Positions 1-6,426 of a DNA stretch of 6,846 bases are shown here, in pieces. The stretch comes from Clostridia bacterium (GTDB lineage: Bacteria; Bacillota_A; Clostridia; Oscillospirales; CAG-272): NCBI GenBank assembly GCA_017630995.1, contig JAGBUD010000040.1, forward strand, positions 1 to 6,846, in the 5' to 3' direction. The stretch's first letter is position 1. Every line of letters begins with the position of its first letter. A program made the position numbers and the translations under genes. The notes below the pieces were generated by a model. That model made no database searches. It saw nothing but the letters and a program-made list of their open reading frames with translations, and had not been told where the DNA came from.

Positions 1-28
1 GAATAAAAAAATGCAATGCGAGGTTATT

Positions 29-1000
29 ATGGCAAGCTACAGAAATCCGATTTCGGAAAAAAGTGCGCCCGACCCTTTCGTTACCTATGACGAAAAGACG
101 GGATATTATTACTCCCTTTTCACCAGAGGAAAGGAATTAAGACTCTTTAGAAGCCGCCACGCCGCAAACGTGGTGAGCGATGATGACTCCCGCCTTATTT
201 ATACGCCCAATCCCGAGAGAGACGGAATTTACAGAGATATCTGGGCGCCCGAAATGCACCGCGGAAAAGACGGAAGATGGTATATCTACACAAGCGGAAG
301 CATAACCCCGACGGGCAGCCAAAAGCGACTCTTTATAATGCAGGGCGGCTCGGAGGACCCATTTCTTGACGAGTGGGTTTTTAAGGGATTTCCGATGCCC
401 GACGTTTTCTCGATAGACCCGACGGTTTACACCGCACCCGACGGAAAGCAATACCTTTGCTGCTCCCGCCTTGACGACGTTATCGGACAGGTGCTTGACA
501 TCTGCGAGCTTACAACCCCCTACACGTGCGGCGAAAAGCTCGAAACTATAGCTATAGCCGAGCTTGATTGGGAGCTTGTTTCACCATACGTTAAGAACTA
601 CGCGATAGTTGAGGGCGCGTTCTTCGTTGAAAACAAGGGACGCCTCTTTATCATATATTCCGCAAACGGCTGCTGGTCAAAGGATTACTGCTTCGGAATT
701 ATTGAGCATACGGGCGGCGACCTTTGCGACGCGGCAAATTGGAAGAAGCACCCCCGCCCGATTTTCACGCACGGAAACGGCGTTTGGGGCCCGGGGCACG
801 CGTCATTCTTTAAGTCACCCGACGGAAGCGAGCTTTGGTGCGCATACCACGGCTTAAAGGACGAAAACGAGAGCGTCTCCCCCTGCCCCCGTTACTTCCA
901 TATCCAAAAGGTTGAATTTGACGAGAGCGGATTCCCGATTGAAAGCCACCCCGTCGGCTGCGAGGTAACTCTTCCCGCCCCCTCGGGTGAGATTGATTAA
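29..1000 (+). CDS. Glycoside hydrolase family 43 protein (arabinofuranosidase/xylosidase-like)
   Basis: Probable GH43 five-bladed beta-propeller enzyme that removes arabinose or xylose units from plant-derived oligosaccharides; the exact substrate cannot be read from sequence. The family's catalytic triad is visible: general base Asp15 in APDPFV near the N-terminus, pKa-modulating Asp130 in the IDPTVY segment, and general acid Glu195 in VEGAFF. Other family-typical stretches are WAPEMHR, YIYTSG, GPGHASFF with His257, and CAYHG with His274. At 323 aa it is a lone catalytic domain with no carbohydrate-binding module. No signal peptide is evident, so I infer a cytoplasmic enzyme acting on imported oligosaccharides. 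I chose the ATG at 29 because GAGGT lies 4 nt before it; the in-frame ATG at 11 is preceded only by an A-rich stretch with no RBS. With just 28 bases upstream, its promoter or operon partners lie outside the window. Confidence 0.9.
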   Translation: MASYRNPISEKSAPDPFVTYDEKTGYYYSLFTRGKELRLFRSRHAANVVSDDDSRLIYTPNPERDGIYRDIWAPEMHRGKDGRWYIYTSGSITPTGSQKRLFIMQGGSEDPFLDEWVFKGFPMPDVFSIDPTVYTAPDGKQYLCCSRLDDVIGQVLDICELTTPYTCGEKLETIAIAELDWELVSPYVKNYAIVEGAFFVENKGRLFIIYSANGCWSKDYCFGIIEHTGGDLCDAANWKKHPRPIFTHGNGVWGPGHASFFKSPDGSELWCAYHGLKDENESVSPCPRYFHIQKVEFDESGFPIESHPVGCEVTLPAPSGEID

Positions 1001-1004
1001 AACA

Positions 1005-1072
1005 AAAAAACGCTTGACCTGATACGTGATACTCTTAACGAAGAATTCACGCTTTCGGTACAAGCGTTTTTT
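1005..1072. terminator. Bidirectional intrinsic terminator between convergent genes
   Basis: The outer stem AAAAAACGCTTG (1005-1016) pairs with CAAGCGTTTTTT (1061-1072), giving a U-tract on both strands. The loop is itself nested: ACC/GGT (1017-1019 with 1057-1059), CGTGA/TCACG (1025-1029 with 1047-1051) and TCTT/AAGA (1033-1036 with 1041-1044) closing the tetraloop AACG. It starts 4 nt after the stop of the GH43 gene and lies 44 nt beyond the stop of the minus-strand coiled-coil gene, so it can end both transcripts. Confidence 0.8.
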
Positions 1073-1116
1073 ATTTCTTTATTAGATTCTGCCCTTGTTA
1101 ATAGATTTTTCGACGC

Positions 1117-2487
1117 TTAATTGGCGGTTTTCTCGCGGCGCTTTGCATCTGCTCTTTGGGCGCGCATAATCTGCTTATGCTGCGAGATGAGCTCGCGCTC
1201 TCCGTTTATTAGCTCCTCCTGCTTTGCGGTAAGCTCGCGCTGAAGCTCGGCATTCTTTTCCGCGAGGGAAAGGAGCTGCTTTTGCGCCGCGGCTGCCGCG
1301 CGGTGCGACTCGGAAAGAGCCTTCTGCGCTTCTATTGCGGACCCGATTTGTGCGGCAAGCGCATTTTGCTCCTCGGTGACCGACTTTTGATTTTCAAGAG
1401 ATATTTTTTGATGCTCAACGGCTATGCGCTGCTCGTCTGCAAGAGTTTCCTGCTCCTTGGCAACAAGCTTTTGCTTGACGGAAATTCCTTGAAGCTCGCG
1501 CACTGCGTCACGCTGCATATTGCTGACGGAAAGCATAAGCGCATCAAGCTCCTTTTGCTTCTCGGCAATTTCAAGAGATTTCTCGGAGAGGTCGGAAATC
1601 GACTGCATAATGCTTTTAAGAAATTCGACAAGCTCACCCACACGCTCAACTATGAATGATTCCTCGTTTGCAACGGTGAGAAGCGCCTCGGCAATATTCT
1701 CGTTTGAGGGGGAGGAATTCTGATTTTCGGGGGCTGACGGGGAGACTTGGGAAAGCTTTTCCAGTGTCCCGAGAGAAAATCTTTCAAGCGCTTCCTTGAC
1801 CGCTTTTTCAACTATGCCCGAAACGTCCGCGCTGACGGGGACTGTTGCAACGCCTTGAGAAAAGGGCGCGCGCTCACCCGCGGGATATGGGGGATAATAT
1901 GGCGGATAATATGGGGGATATGGATATGGCTGATAGGGGGGAACCCCATATCCGTGCGACGAAAACGCCTCCCCACCGCGATAATCTGCGCCGTCACGCC
2001 CGCTTGCCTTAGCCTCCTCGCGCTCCGCCTCCTCACTCTCGTATTCGGAGAGAATCATATGCGAATTTTCGGATATTCTTGAAACTGCCTCCTGCTCCTT
2101 ATCGCAAAAGCGCTCGTGGCGAGTCATCGCCTTCTTTGCAAGGCGGCGCTTGCCAAGCTCGGAGTACGTATTATAATATCTGTTAGCGCACTCCTCGGAG
2201 CTTGAAAAGACAGCGTCAACAGCGGCGCACTGCGCCTTATAGGAATCGACGGCAACCTCCATTTCGGTTTCGGACTCCTCAAGACGCGCGGCACTGCGCG
2301 CATTTTTATTCTTCGCAAAGGCTTGCCTTGCTGCCTTTAGCTTTCTTTCGGTATTTTGAAGATGGACAACCGCACGGCGAAGCTTCTTTTTTTCTTCTTC
2401 AATTCTGCGCTCGACGTCCTCGGCTTCCATAAGATACTGCGAATCTATATCGAGCATTATCTGCTCGTCACGTTCGGTTTTTGCCAT
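1117..2487 (-). CDS. Hypothetical coiled-coil protein with Pro/Tyr-rich linker
   Basis: I do not recognise this 456-aa protein. It has three parts. Residues about 1-165 are charged and helical (for example VERRIEEEKKK), probably coiled coil. Residues 166-265 are low complexity, with an almost pure Pro/Tyr tract at 183-202 (11 Pro, 8 Tyr, 1 Gln). Residues about 295-450 form a long continuous coiled coil in which Gln recurs every seventh residue with an aliphatic residue three places later. No signal peptide or membrane segment is visible, so it is probably cytoplasmic; a structural, scaffolding or cytoskeletal role is only a guess. The start at 2487 is preceded by GAGGTGA five bases upstream. 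An upstream in-frame ATG at 2553 lies outside the -35 box of the promoter at 2518-2546 and would not be in that transcript. The gene is followed by the bidirectional terminator at 1005-1072. Confidence 0.8.
   Translation of the reverse strand: MAKTERDEQIMLDIDSQYLMEAEDVERRIEEEKKKLRRAVVHLQNTERKLKAARQAFAKNKNARSAARLEESETEMEVAVDSYKAQCAAVDAVFSSSEECANRYYNTYSELGKRRLAKKAMTRHERFCDKEQEAVSRISENSHMILSEYESEEAEREEAKASGRDGADYRGGEAFSSHGYGVPPYQPYPYPPYYPPYYPPYPAGERAPFSQGVATVPVSADVSGIVEKAVKEALERFSLGTLEKLSQVSPSAPENQNSSPSNENIAEALLTVANEESFIVERVGELVEFLKSIMQSISDLSEKSLEIAEKQKELDALMLSVSNMQRDAVRELQGISVKQKLVAKEQETLADEQRIAVEHQKISLENQKSVTEEQNALAAQIGSAIEAQKALSESHRAAAAAQKQLLSLAEKNAELQRELTAKQEELINGERELISQHKQIMRAQRADAKRREKTAN
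1885..1920 (-). repeat. Three tandem 12-bp units encoding the Tyr-Pro-Pro-Tyr repeat
   Basis: On the + strand the unit ATATGGNGGATA occurs three times without a gap (1885-1896, 1897-1908, 1909-1920), the middle copy differing by one base. Degenerate copies flank it. Read on the minus strand it encodes repeats of Tyr-Pro-Pro-Tyr in the linker of the coiled-coil protein. The unit is a multiple of three, so gain or loss of copies would keep the frame. Confidence 0.85.
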
Positions 2488-2517
2488 CGCCCTCACCTCG
2501 CATTTATTTATATACTT

Positions 2518-2546
2518 ATTATACAAAAGGTTTACCTCCGCGTCAA
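2518..2546 (-). promoter_or_regulatory. Sigma-A promoter of the coiled-coil gene
   Basis: On the minus strand, TTGACG (2546-2541) is separated by exactly 17 nt from a perfect TATAAT (2523-2518). Transcription would begin near 2511, leaving a leader of about 24 nt that carries the GAGGTGA ribosome binding site at 2499-2493. This gives the coiled-coil gene its own transcript and settles its start codon at 2487. Confidence 0.8.
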
Positions 2547-2595
2547 GTGCCAAACGAACTTTTTGGTGACTTTTTAAGCGAATAGGTAAACCTTT
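2526..2595. repeat. Nested inverted repeat interlaced with the promoter
   Basis: AAAGGTTTACCT (2526-2537) and AGGTAAACCTTT (2584-2595) are perfect 12-nt inverted copies. Between them lie a second pair, GTCA (2542-2545) with TGAC (2567-2570), and a third, CCAAA (2550-2554) with TTTGG (2562-2566). One outer arm lies in the -35/-10 spacer of the coiled-coil gene's promoter, and the inner GTCA arm overlaps its -35 box. Each outer arm is itself a partial dyad (AGGT, two bases, ACCT), so the pair could be operators for a dimeric regulator. Alternatively, in RNA reading through from the TRIC gene, it could form a terminator followed by a weak CCTTTTG tract. Confidence 0.65.
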
Positions 2596-2609
2596 GTTTG
2601 CATATTTGA

Positions 2610-3284
2610 TTATTTTGAGTATTTTTTGTTAGAGTGCTTTTTCATCTCGGAGAAGTTAATTGCTTTGGGAATATTCCACTTAAAGATTGTGGCAAGGACT
2701 CTTATTGCGACAGTTACCGCCACTGCGATAAGCATTGCGGCAATATCGGGCACCTCAAGATACCAAAGCAGATAATAGAACGCAGCGCCGATAATCGACG
2801 CTATTGCGTAGACACGCTTGCGAAGCACGAAAGGAACAACGCGGAGCAAGACGTCACGCAGCATACCTCCGCCGACACTTGAAATAACGCCCATAAAGAT
2901 GGCGATGATGGGAGCCGTGTAACCTAAAGCGATAGCAATCTTAACTCCGGACACCGAGAACACACCTACACCGATAGCGTCGATATAGTTGTTTACGGAG
3001 TTGAGAAACCTCTCGTCCTTGACGAATCTATGCCTTGAGATGACGGCAAAGAGTATTACGGCAAGCGCGGTTAAGAAGCAAACCAAAATCTCGGTGTAGC
3101 TTGTGAAAAACGAGGGGGTCACCCCAAGGATAACGTCACGCATTATACCGCCGCCGAATGCGGTAACGTATGATAGGATTATTACACCGAAGATATCTGT
3201 TTCGCGGTCAATTGCGACTATTGCGCCCGAAATTGCAAAGGCAATAACTCCGATATGCTCAAGAATTGTGAAAAATAACTGCAT
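2610..3284 (-). CDS. TRIC / UPF0126 family trimeric cation channel
   Basis: A 224-aa integral membrane protein of the bacterial TRIC (UPF0126, YadS-like) family, whose characterised members are trimeric cation channels. It shows the family's internal duplication: each half has three or four hydrophobic segments and one copy of the GGG-x-x-RD signature (GGGIMRD at 44-50 and GGGMLRD at 138-144). Hydrophobic stretches at about 4-24, 31-48, 64-84, 100-120, 123-136, 157-175 and 178-200 fit seven membrane helices. The tail after residue 201 is Lys-rich and probably cytoplasmic. The length is normal for the family. The start is supported by AGAGGT five bases upstream, and this RBS overlaps the stop region of rdgB, so translation is probably coupled. 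Physiological ion and role in this organism are unknown. Confidence 0.9.
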   Translation of the reverse strand: MQLFFTILEHIGVIAFAISGAIVAIDRETDIFGVIILSYVTAFGGGIMRDVILGVTPSFFTSYTEILVCFLTALAVILFAVISRHRFVKDERFLNSVNNYIDAIGVGVFSVSGVKIAIALGYTAPIIAIFMGVISSVGGGMLRDVLLRVVPFVLRKRVYAIASIIGAAFYYLLWYLEVPDIAAMLIAVAVTVAIRVLATIFKWNIPKAINFSEMKKHSNKKYSK

Positions 3285-3294
3285 TAATTACCTC

Positions 3295-3867
3295 TTAAAG
3301 CTTTGATACGAGAAGACTAAGCGCATTTGCTCTGTGGCTGATTTTGTTCTTCTCCTCTGCCGACATTTCGGCAACCGTGCGGCTCTCGCCCGTGGGGACA
3401 AAGAGGGGGTCATAGCCAAATCCACCGTTTCCGCGCGGGTTTTCGGTTATCTCACCGTACATATATCCCTCGGCGGAAACGTGCTTGCCGTCGGGATAGA
3501 CGAGAGATATTGCACAAGTGTAATGCGCGCCCCTATCGCTTTTGCCCTCAAGATTTTTCATAACGAGCGCGTTGTTATCGTCGTCATTTCCATGGCCTCC
3601 CGAATAGCGCGCACTGAAAACACCCGGTGCATTATCGAGTGCATGCACGCAAATTCCGCTGTCATCTGCCAAGGCGGCGCAGCCCGAAATTTCGGCAATC
3701 TCTCTTGCTTTCTTATATGCGTTTTCGAGGAAGGTTGTTCCGTCCTCAACCGTTTCGTGCTCGATTTCCGCTTCTCTCATTGAGATTATGGAATCGAATT
3801 TATTTTCAAGTATTTTCTTGATTTCGGTGATTTTATGGGCATTGTTCGATGCAATAATCAGCTTCAT
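3295..3867 (-). CDS. rdgB: XTP/dITP diphosphatase, RdgB/HAM1 family
   Basis: A cytoplasmic house-cleaning pyrophosphatase that converts XTP, ITP and dITP to monophosphates plus diphosphate, keeping deaminated purines out of DNA and RNA. Family motifs are all present in the 190-aa product: SNNAHK near the N-terminus (residues 7-12), a conserved acidic region around Glu41 and FLENA, ADDSG (67-71), PGVFSARYSG (81-90), GGFGYDP (148-154) and SHRANAL (177-183). Length is typical for the family. The start at 3867 gives the canonical MKLIIASNN opening and has AAAGGAAAG three bases upstream; an in-frame GTG at 3891 lies inside a hairpin and lacks an RBS. I see no promoter in the 80 nt after fhs, so it is probably read from the fhs promoter, past the hairpin at 3888-3915. 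Ten bases separate its stop from the TRIC start. Confidence 0.95.
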   Translation of the reverse strand: MKLIIASNNAHKITEIKKILENKFDSIISMREAEIEHETVEDGTTFLENAYKKAREIAEISGCAALADDSGICVHALDNAPGVFSARYSGGHGNDDDNNALVMKNLEGKSDRGAHYTCAISLVYPDGKHVSAEGYMYGEITENPRGNGGFGYDPLFVPTGESRTVAEMSAEEKNKISHRANALSLLVSKL

Positions 3868-3887
3868 AATCTTTCCTTTTAAACTAC

Positions 3888-3926
3888 ACACGGATGCCTA
3901 TGTCGGCATCCGTGTAATTTCTTTTT
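3888..3926 (+). terminator. Strong hairpin between fhs and rdgB, terminator-like on the + strand
   Basis: ACACGGATGCC (3888-3898) pairs perfectly with GGCATCCGTGT (3905-3915) around a 6-nt loop. A T-rich tract (AATTTCTTTTT, then a run of seven T) follows on the + strand, where no gene is present. On the minus strand, the direction of fhs-rdgB transcription, the stem is followed only by GTAGTTTAAAA, a poor U-tract. It may act as a processing or 3'-stabilising stem for fhs mRNA, as a partial attenuator before rdgB, or as a stop for antisense transcription entering fhs. Confidence 0.55.
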
Positions 3927-3947
3927 AGTCTTTTTTTAGAAAACGGA

Positions 3948-5621
3948 TTAGAAAAGACCGTTAATCTTTCCGTTCTCATCAACGTCGATTCTCTCTGCCG
4001 CGGGAGACTTGGGAAGACCCGGCATTGTCATAATATCGCCCGTGAGAACTACAACGAATCCTGCACCTGCGGAACCCTTTACGTTCTTTATGGTAACGGT
4101 GAAGTTTTCGGGAGCACCGAGCTTCGTTTGGTCATCGGAGAAGGAATACTGCGTTTTTGCCATACAAACGGGAACCTTGTCAAAGCCGAGGGCGGTGAGA
4201 GCCGCAATCTGCTTCTTTGCCGCGGGAAGAACGGAGATACCGTTTCCGCCGTATACCTTTTTAACTATAGCTTCAATCTTATCCTCGATGGTTCCCTCAA
4301 GCTCGTAAGCAAAGGTAAAGTCACCCTTTTCCTCCTCGCAAAGTCTGACAACCTCGCGAGCAAGCTCGATACCACCCTCGCCGCCGTTTGCCCAAACGGT
4401 AGAAAGAACTACGTTTACGCCAAGCTCGCGGCACTTTTCGATGATGAACTCAATTTCAGCATCGGTATCGGTGGGGAATCTGTTGATTGCTACGACGGAG
4501 GGGAGCTTATATACGTTTTTAATATTGGAAACGTGGCGGAGAAGATTGGGTATACCCTTTTCAAGCGCGGGAAGATTCTCTGCACCAAGCTCGGTTTTTG
4601 CAAGTCCGCCGTGCATTTTGAGCGCTCTTACGGTTGCAACTATAACTACTGCCGCGGGGGTAAGGCCTGCCATACGGCACTTGATATCGAGGAACTTTTC
4701 AGCTCCGAGGTCGGCTCCAAATCCCGCCTCGGTGATTGCGTAATCGCCCATTTTAAGAGCGGTTTTAGTTGCTATAACCGAGTTACAGCCGTGCGCGATA
4801 TTTGCAAAGGGTCCGCCGTGAACGAACGCGGGAGTACCCTCAAGAGTCTGAACGAGGTTTGGCTTGAGTGCGTCCTTGAGGAGTGCGGTCATTGCACCCT
4901 CTGCCTTGAGGTCCTTTGCAGTTACGGGCTTTTCGTCATAGGTATAGCCTACGATTATTCTGCCGAGGCGCTCCTTGAGGTCGGTAATGGAATTGGCAAG
5001 GCAAAGCACCGCCATAATTTCGGAAGCAACGGTTATATCGTAGCTATCCTCACGGGGCACACCGTTTACTCTGCCGCCAAGTCCGTCCGTTACAAAGCGG
5101 AGCTGACGGTCATTCATATCAACGCATCTGTGCCAAGTGATTCTTCTGGGGTCGATATTAAGGCTATTTCCCTGATAGATATGGTTATCAAGCATTGCGG
5201 CAAGAAGATTGTTTGCCGCACCGATTGCGTGGAAGTCACCCGTGAAATGAAGGTTGATATCCTCCATGGGAATTACCTGCGCGTATCCACCGCCTGCTGC
5301 ACCGCCCTTGACACCGAAAACGGGTCCGAGAGAAGGCTCGCGGAGAGCAACCGCAACCTTTTTACCAATCTTATGAAGACCGTCGGCAAGGCCGATAGTC
5401 GTTGTGGTTTTTCCCTCTCCTGCGGGGGTGGGGGTTATAGCCGTTACGAGAATGAGCTTTCCGTCGGGCTTATTCTGCGAGTCGCGGAGAAGAGAGAGGT
5501 CAAGCTTTGCCTTTGCATTGCCGTAAAGCTCAACGTACTTTTCATCAATTCCCGCTTCCTTTGCTATTTCAAGAATATGGCGAGGTTTTACAGACTGCGC
5601 TATTTCAATATCCGTCATCAT
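3948..5621 (-). CDS. fhs: Formate--tetrahydrofolate ligase
   Basis: Cytoplasmic enzyme that condenses formate with tetrahydrofolate at the expense of ATP to give 10-formyl-THF, feeding purine synthesis and, in acetogens, the methyl branch of the Wood-Ljungdahl pathway. The 557-aa length matches the monofunctional bacterial enzyme. Seen in order: the P-loop [10 protein letters not shown] (63-72), [10 protein letters not shown] (94-103) followed by a glycine-rich [11 protein letters not shown] segment, [10 protein letters not shown] (125-134), [13 protein letters not shown] (266-278) and [13 protein letters not shown] (298-310). No gap or frameshift is apparent. The start at 5621 has GGAGG 10 nt upstream; the adjacent ATG at 5618 is an alternative that changes one residue. 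It stands alone, without folD or fchA beside it, and shares its transcript with rdgB at most. Presence of fhs alone does not show that the host is an acetogen. Confidence 0.97.
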   Translation of the reverse strand: MMTDIEIAQSVKPRHILEIAKEAGIDEKYVELYGNAKAKLDLSLLRDSQNKPDGKLILVTAITPTPAGEGKTTTTIGLADGLHKIGKKVAVALREPSLGPVFGVKGGAAGGGYAQVIPMEDINLHFTGDFHAIGAANNLLAAMLDNHIYQGNSLNIDPRRITWHRCVDMNDRQLRFVTDGLGGRVNGVPREDSYDITVASEIMAVLCLANSITDLKERLGRIIVGYTYDEKPVTAKDLKAEGAMTALLKDALKPNLVQTLEGTPAFVHGGPFANIAHGCNSVIATKTALKMGDYAITEAGFGADLGAEKFLDIKCRMAGLTPAAVVIVATVRALKMHGGLAKTELGAENLPALEKGIPNLLRHVSNIKNVYKLPSVVAINRFPTDTDAEIEFIIEKCRELGVNVVLSTVWANGGEGGIELAREVVRLCEEEKGDFTFAYELEGTIEDKIEAIVKKVYGGNGISVLPAAKKQIAALTALGFDKVPVCMAKTQYSFSDDQTKLGAPENFTVTIKNVKGSAGAGFVVVLTGDIMTMPGLPKSPAAERIDVDENGKINGLF

Positions 5622-5672
5622 TTTTAAGATGCCTCCGTTATTTTAAAATGTTAAATTTTTGTCATATAATGA

Positions 5673-5701
5673 ATTATACTATAACTTATTCGAAATGTCA
5701 A
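5673..5701 (-). promoter_or_regulatory. Sigma-A promoter of fhs
   Basis: On the minus strand, a perfect TTGACA (5701-5696) and a perfect TATAAT (5678-5673) are separated by 17 nt. Transcription would start near 5666, giving a leader of about 45 nt. That is too short for a folate riboswitch, and I see no strong fold in it. A fully consensus promoter suggests high constitutive expression. Confidence 0.85.
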
Positions 5702-5721
5702 TAAGAATACCCGTAAGAGCT

Positions 5722-5755
5722 GCGAAAAAAGGAAAAAGTTTTTGAAAAAAGTTTT
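5722..5755. promoter_or_regulatory. A/T-tract region between divergent promoters (UP-element-like)
   Basis: Runs of five or six A and four or five T alternate here (for example GAAAAAAGG and GTTTTTG), starting about 20 nt past the fhs -35 box and ending about 10 nt before the yceD -35 box. Such A-tracts commonly curve DNA and can act as UP elements for the RNA polymerase alpha subunit. GGAAAA (5731-5736) and TTTTCC (5752-5757) also form a short inverted repeat. The functional reading is inferred. Confidence 0.45.
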
Positions 5756-5765
5756 CCCAAACCTC

Positions 5766-5794
5766 TTGACTTTGCATTTTGAAAGTTATATAAT
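5766..5794 (+). promoter_or_regulatory. Sigma-A promoter of yceD-rpmF
   Basis: TTGACT (5766-5771) and a perfect TATAAT (5789-5794) are separated by 17 nt. The expected start is near 5801, three bases before the leader hairpin. It drives the yceD-rpmF pair; no other promoter is visible before rpmF. Confidence 0.85.
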
Positions 5795-5803
5795 ATAGTG
5801 TAC

Positions 5804-5839
5804 GATTTTGGGGTTATAGCCTAAACTATGCCCAAAATC
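5804..5839 (+). promoter_or_regulatory. 5' leader hairpin of the yceD-rpmF mRNA
   Basis: GATTTTGGG (5804-5812) pairs perfectly with CCCAAAATC (5831-5839). Inside it ATAG (5816-5819) pairs with CTAT (5826-5829) around the loop CCTAAA. It begins within a few bases of the predicted transcript 5' end. No U-tract follows, so it is not an intrinsic terminator. It may protect the 5' end or be a binding site for control by a ribosomal or other protein; the latter is speculation. Confidence 0.65.
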
Positions 5840-5878
5840 AGAAAATGCTATTTCTTCAGTAGCAAAGGGGGATATCAA

Positions 5879-6418
5879 ATGAAGCTCGATTTAAGACCGC
5901 TTCTTGCGGGTGAAAGACTCCTTGAGTTTGAATACGAGCTTACCTGTGATATTGACCCCGAGGATACCGCGAGCTTTCTTTACGGCGTCAGTTTTCCTTC
6001 TCCCATGAAGGTGAAAGGCGATATCACCAACACTGCGGGCTATATGCGAATGATTCTTTCCGTTTCGCTTGATTACATAGCGGAATGCGCAAGATGTCTT
6101 TCAAAGGTTAGCGGCAGTTTCTCCTTTGACCTTGAGAAAACGGTTGCCCCAAGAGAAATCCTTTCGGGTCTTGATGAGGACAGGCTTGATGACTATGCAA
6201 TTATCGACGATGGGTTCCTTGATTTAGATGCGGGAATCCGCGAGCAGCTTGAAGTGGAATTTCCCATTCGCTTCCTTTGCAAAGAGGATTGCAAGGGCCT
6301 TTGCTCAAAATGCGGCAAAAATCTGAATGACGGTGATTGCGATTGTGCGAAGGGTGAAATCGACCCGCGCTTTGCTCCGCTTCAGCAGTTGCTTGAAAAA
6401 ATGAAAAATAATAAATAA
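5879..6418 (+). CDS. yceD: YceD family (DUF177) protein, ribosome-associated
   Basis: A 179-aa member of the DUF177/YceD family, which in bacteria is typically encoded directly before rpmF and is linked to 23S rRNA accumulation and large-subunit biogenesis; the biochemical mechanism is not well defined. Family features seen: the central C-A-R-C-L motif (Cys70 and Cys73), and a C-terminal cysteine cluster (Cys134, 138, 142, 145, 154 and 156) in the CKEDCKGLC and CGKNLNDGDCDC segments, probably a metal site, followed by the conserved IDPRFAPLQQL end. The start at 5879 has AAAGGGGG a few bases upstream. An in-frame ATG at 5828 would add 17 residues, but it lies inside the leader hairpin without a ribosome binding site, so I reject it. 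It is followed 49 nt later by rpmF and almost certainly shares its transcript. Confidence 0.93.
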   Translation: MKLDLRPLLAGERLLEFEYELTCDIDPEDTASFLYGVSFPSPMKVKGDITNTAGYMRMILSVSLDYIAECARCLSKVSGSFSFDLEKTVAPREILSGLDEDRLDDYAIIDDGFLDLDAGIREQLEVEFPIRFLCKEDCKGLCSKCGKNLNDGDCDCAKGEIDPRFAPLQQLLEKMKNNK

Positions 6419-6426
6419 TTGATACA

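Noticed and set aside
854..1063. Minus-strand open frame running through the terminator into the GH43 gene
   Set aside because: It overlaps the conserved C-terminal part of the GH43 gene and the terminator hairpin, with no recognisable product.
1282..2082. Several + strand open frames opposite the coiled-coil gene
   Set aside because: They are shadows of a repetitive, biased coding sequence; none has a ribosome binding site or a recognisable motif.
2488..2553. 22-residue N-terminal extension of the coiled-coil protein (ATG at 2553)
   Set aside because: This ATG lies upstream of the -35 box of the gene's own promoter, whereas the ATG at 2487 has a strong ribosome binding site.
3868..3891. 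GTG start at 3891 for rdgB
   Set aside because: It falls inside the hairpin arm, has no ribosome binding site and would add residues before the canonical family N-terminus.
4128..5627. Long + strand open frame of 499 codons opposite fhs
   Set aside because: It lies almost wholly antisense to a highly conserved, intact fhs. Its conceptual product shows no domain I recognise, and no promoter or good ribosome binding site precedes it. Codon bias of fhs explains the lack of stops.
5622..5666. Folate (THF) riboswitch before fhs
   Set aside because: The predicted leader is only about 45 nt, shows no matching fold and is A/T-rich throughout.
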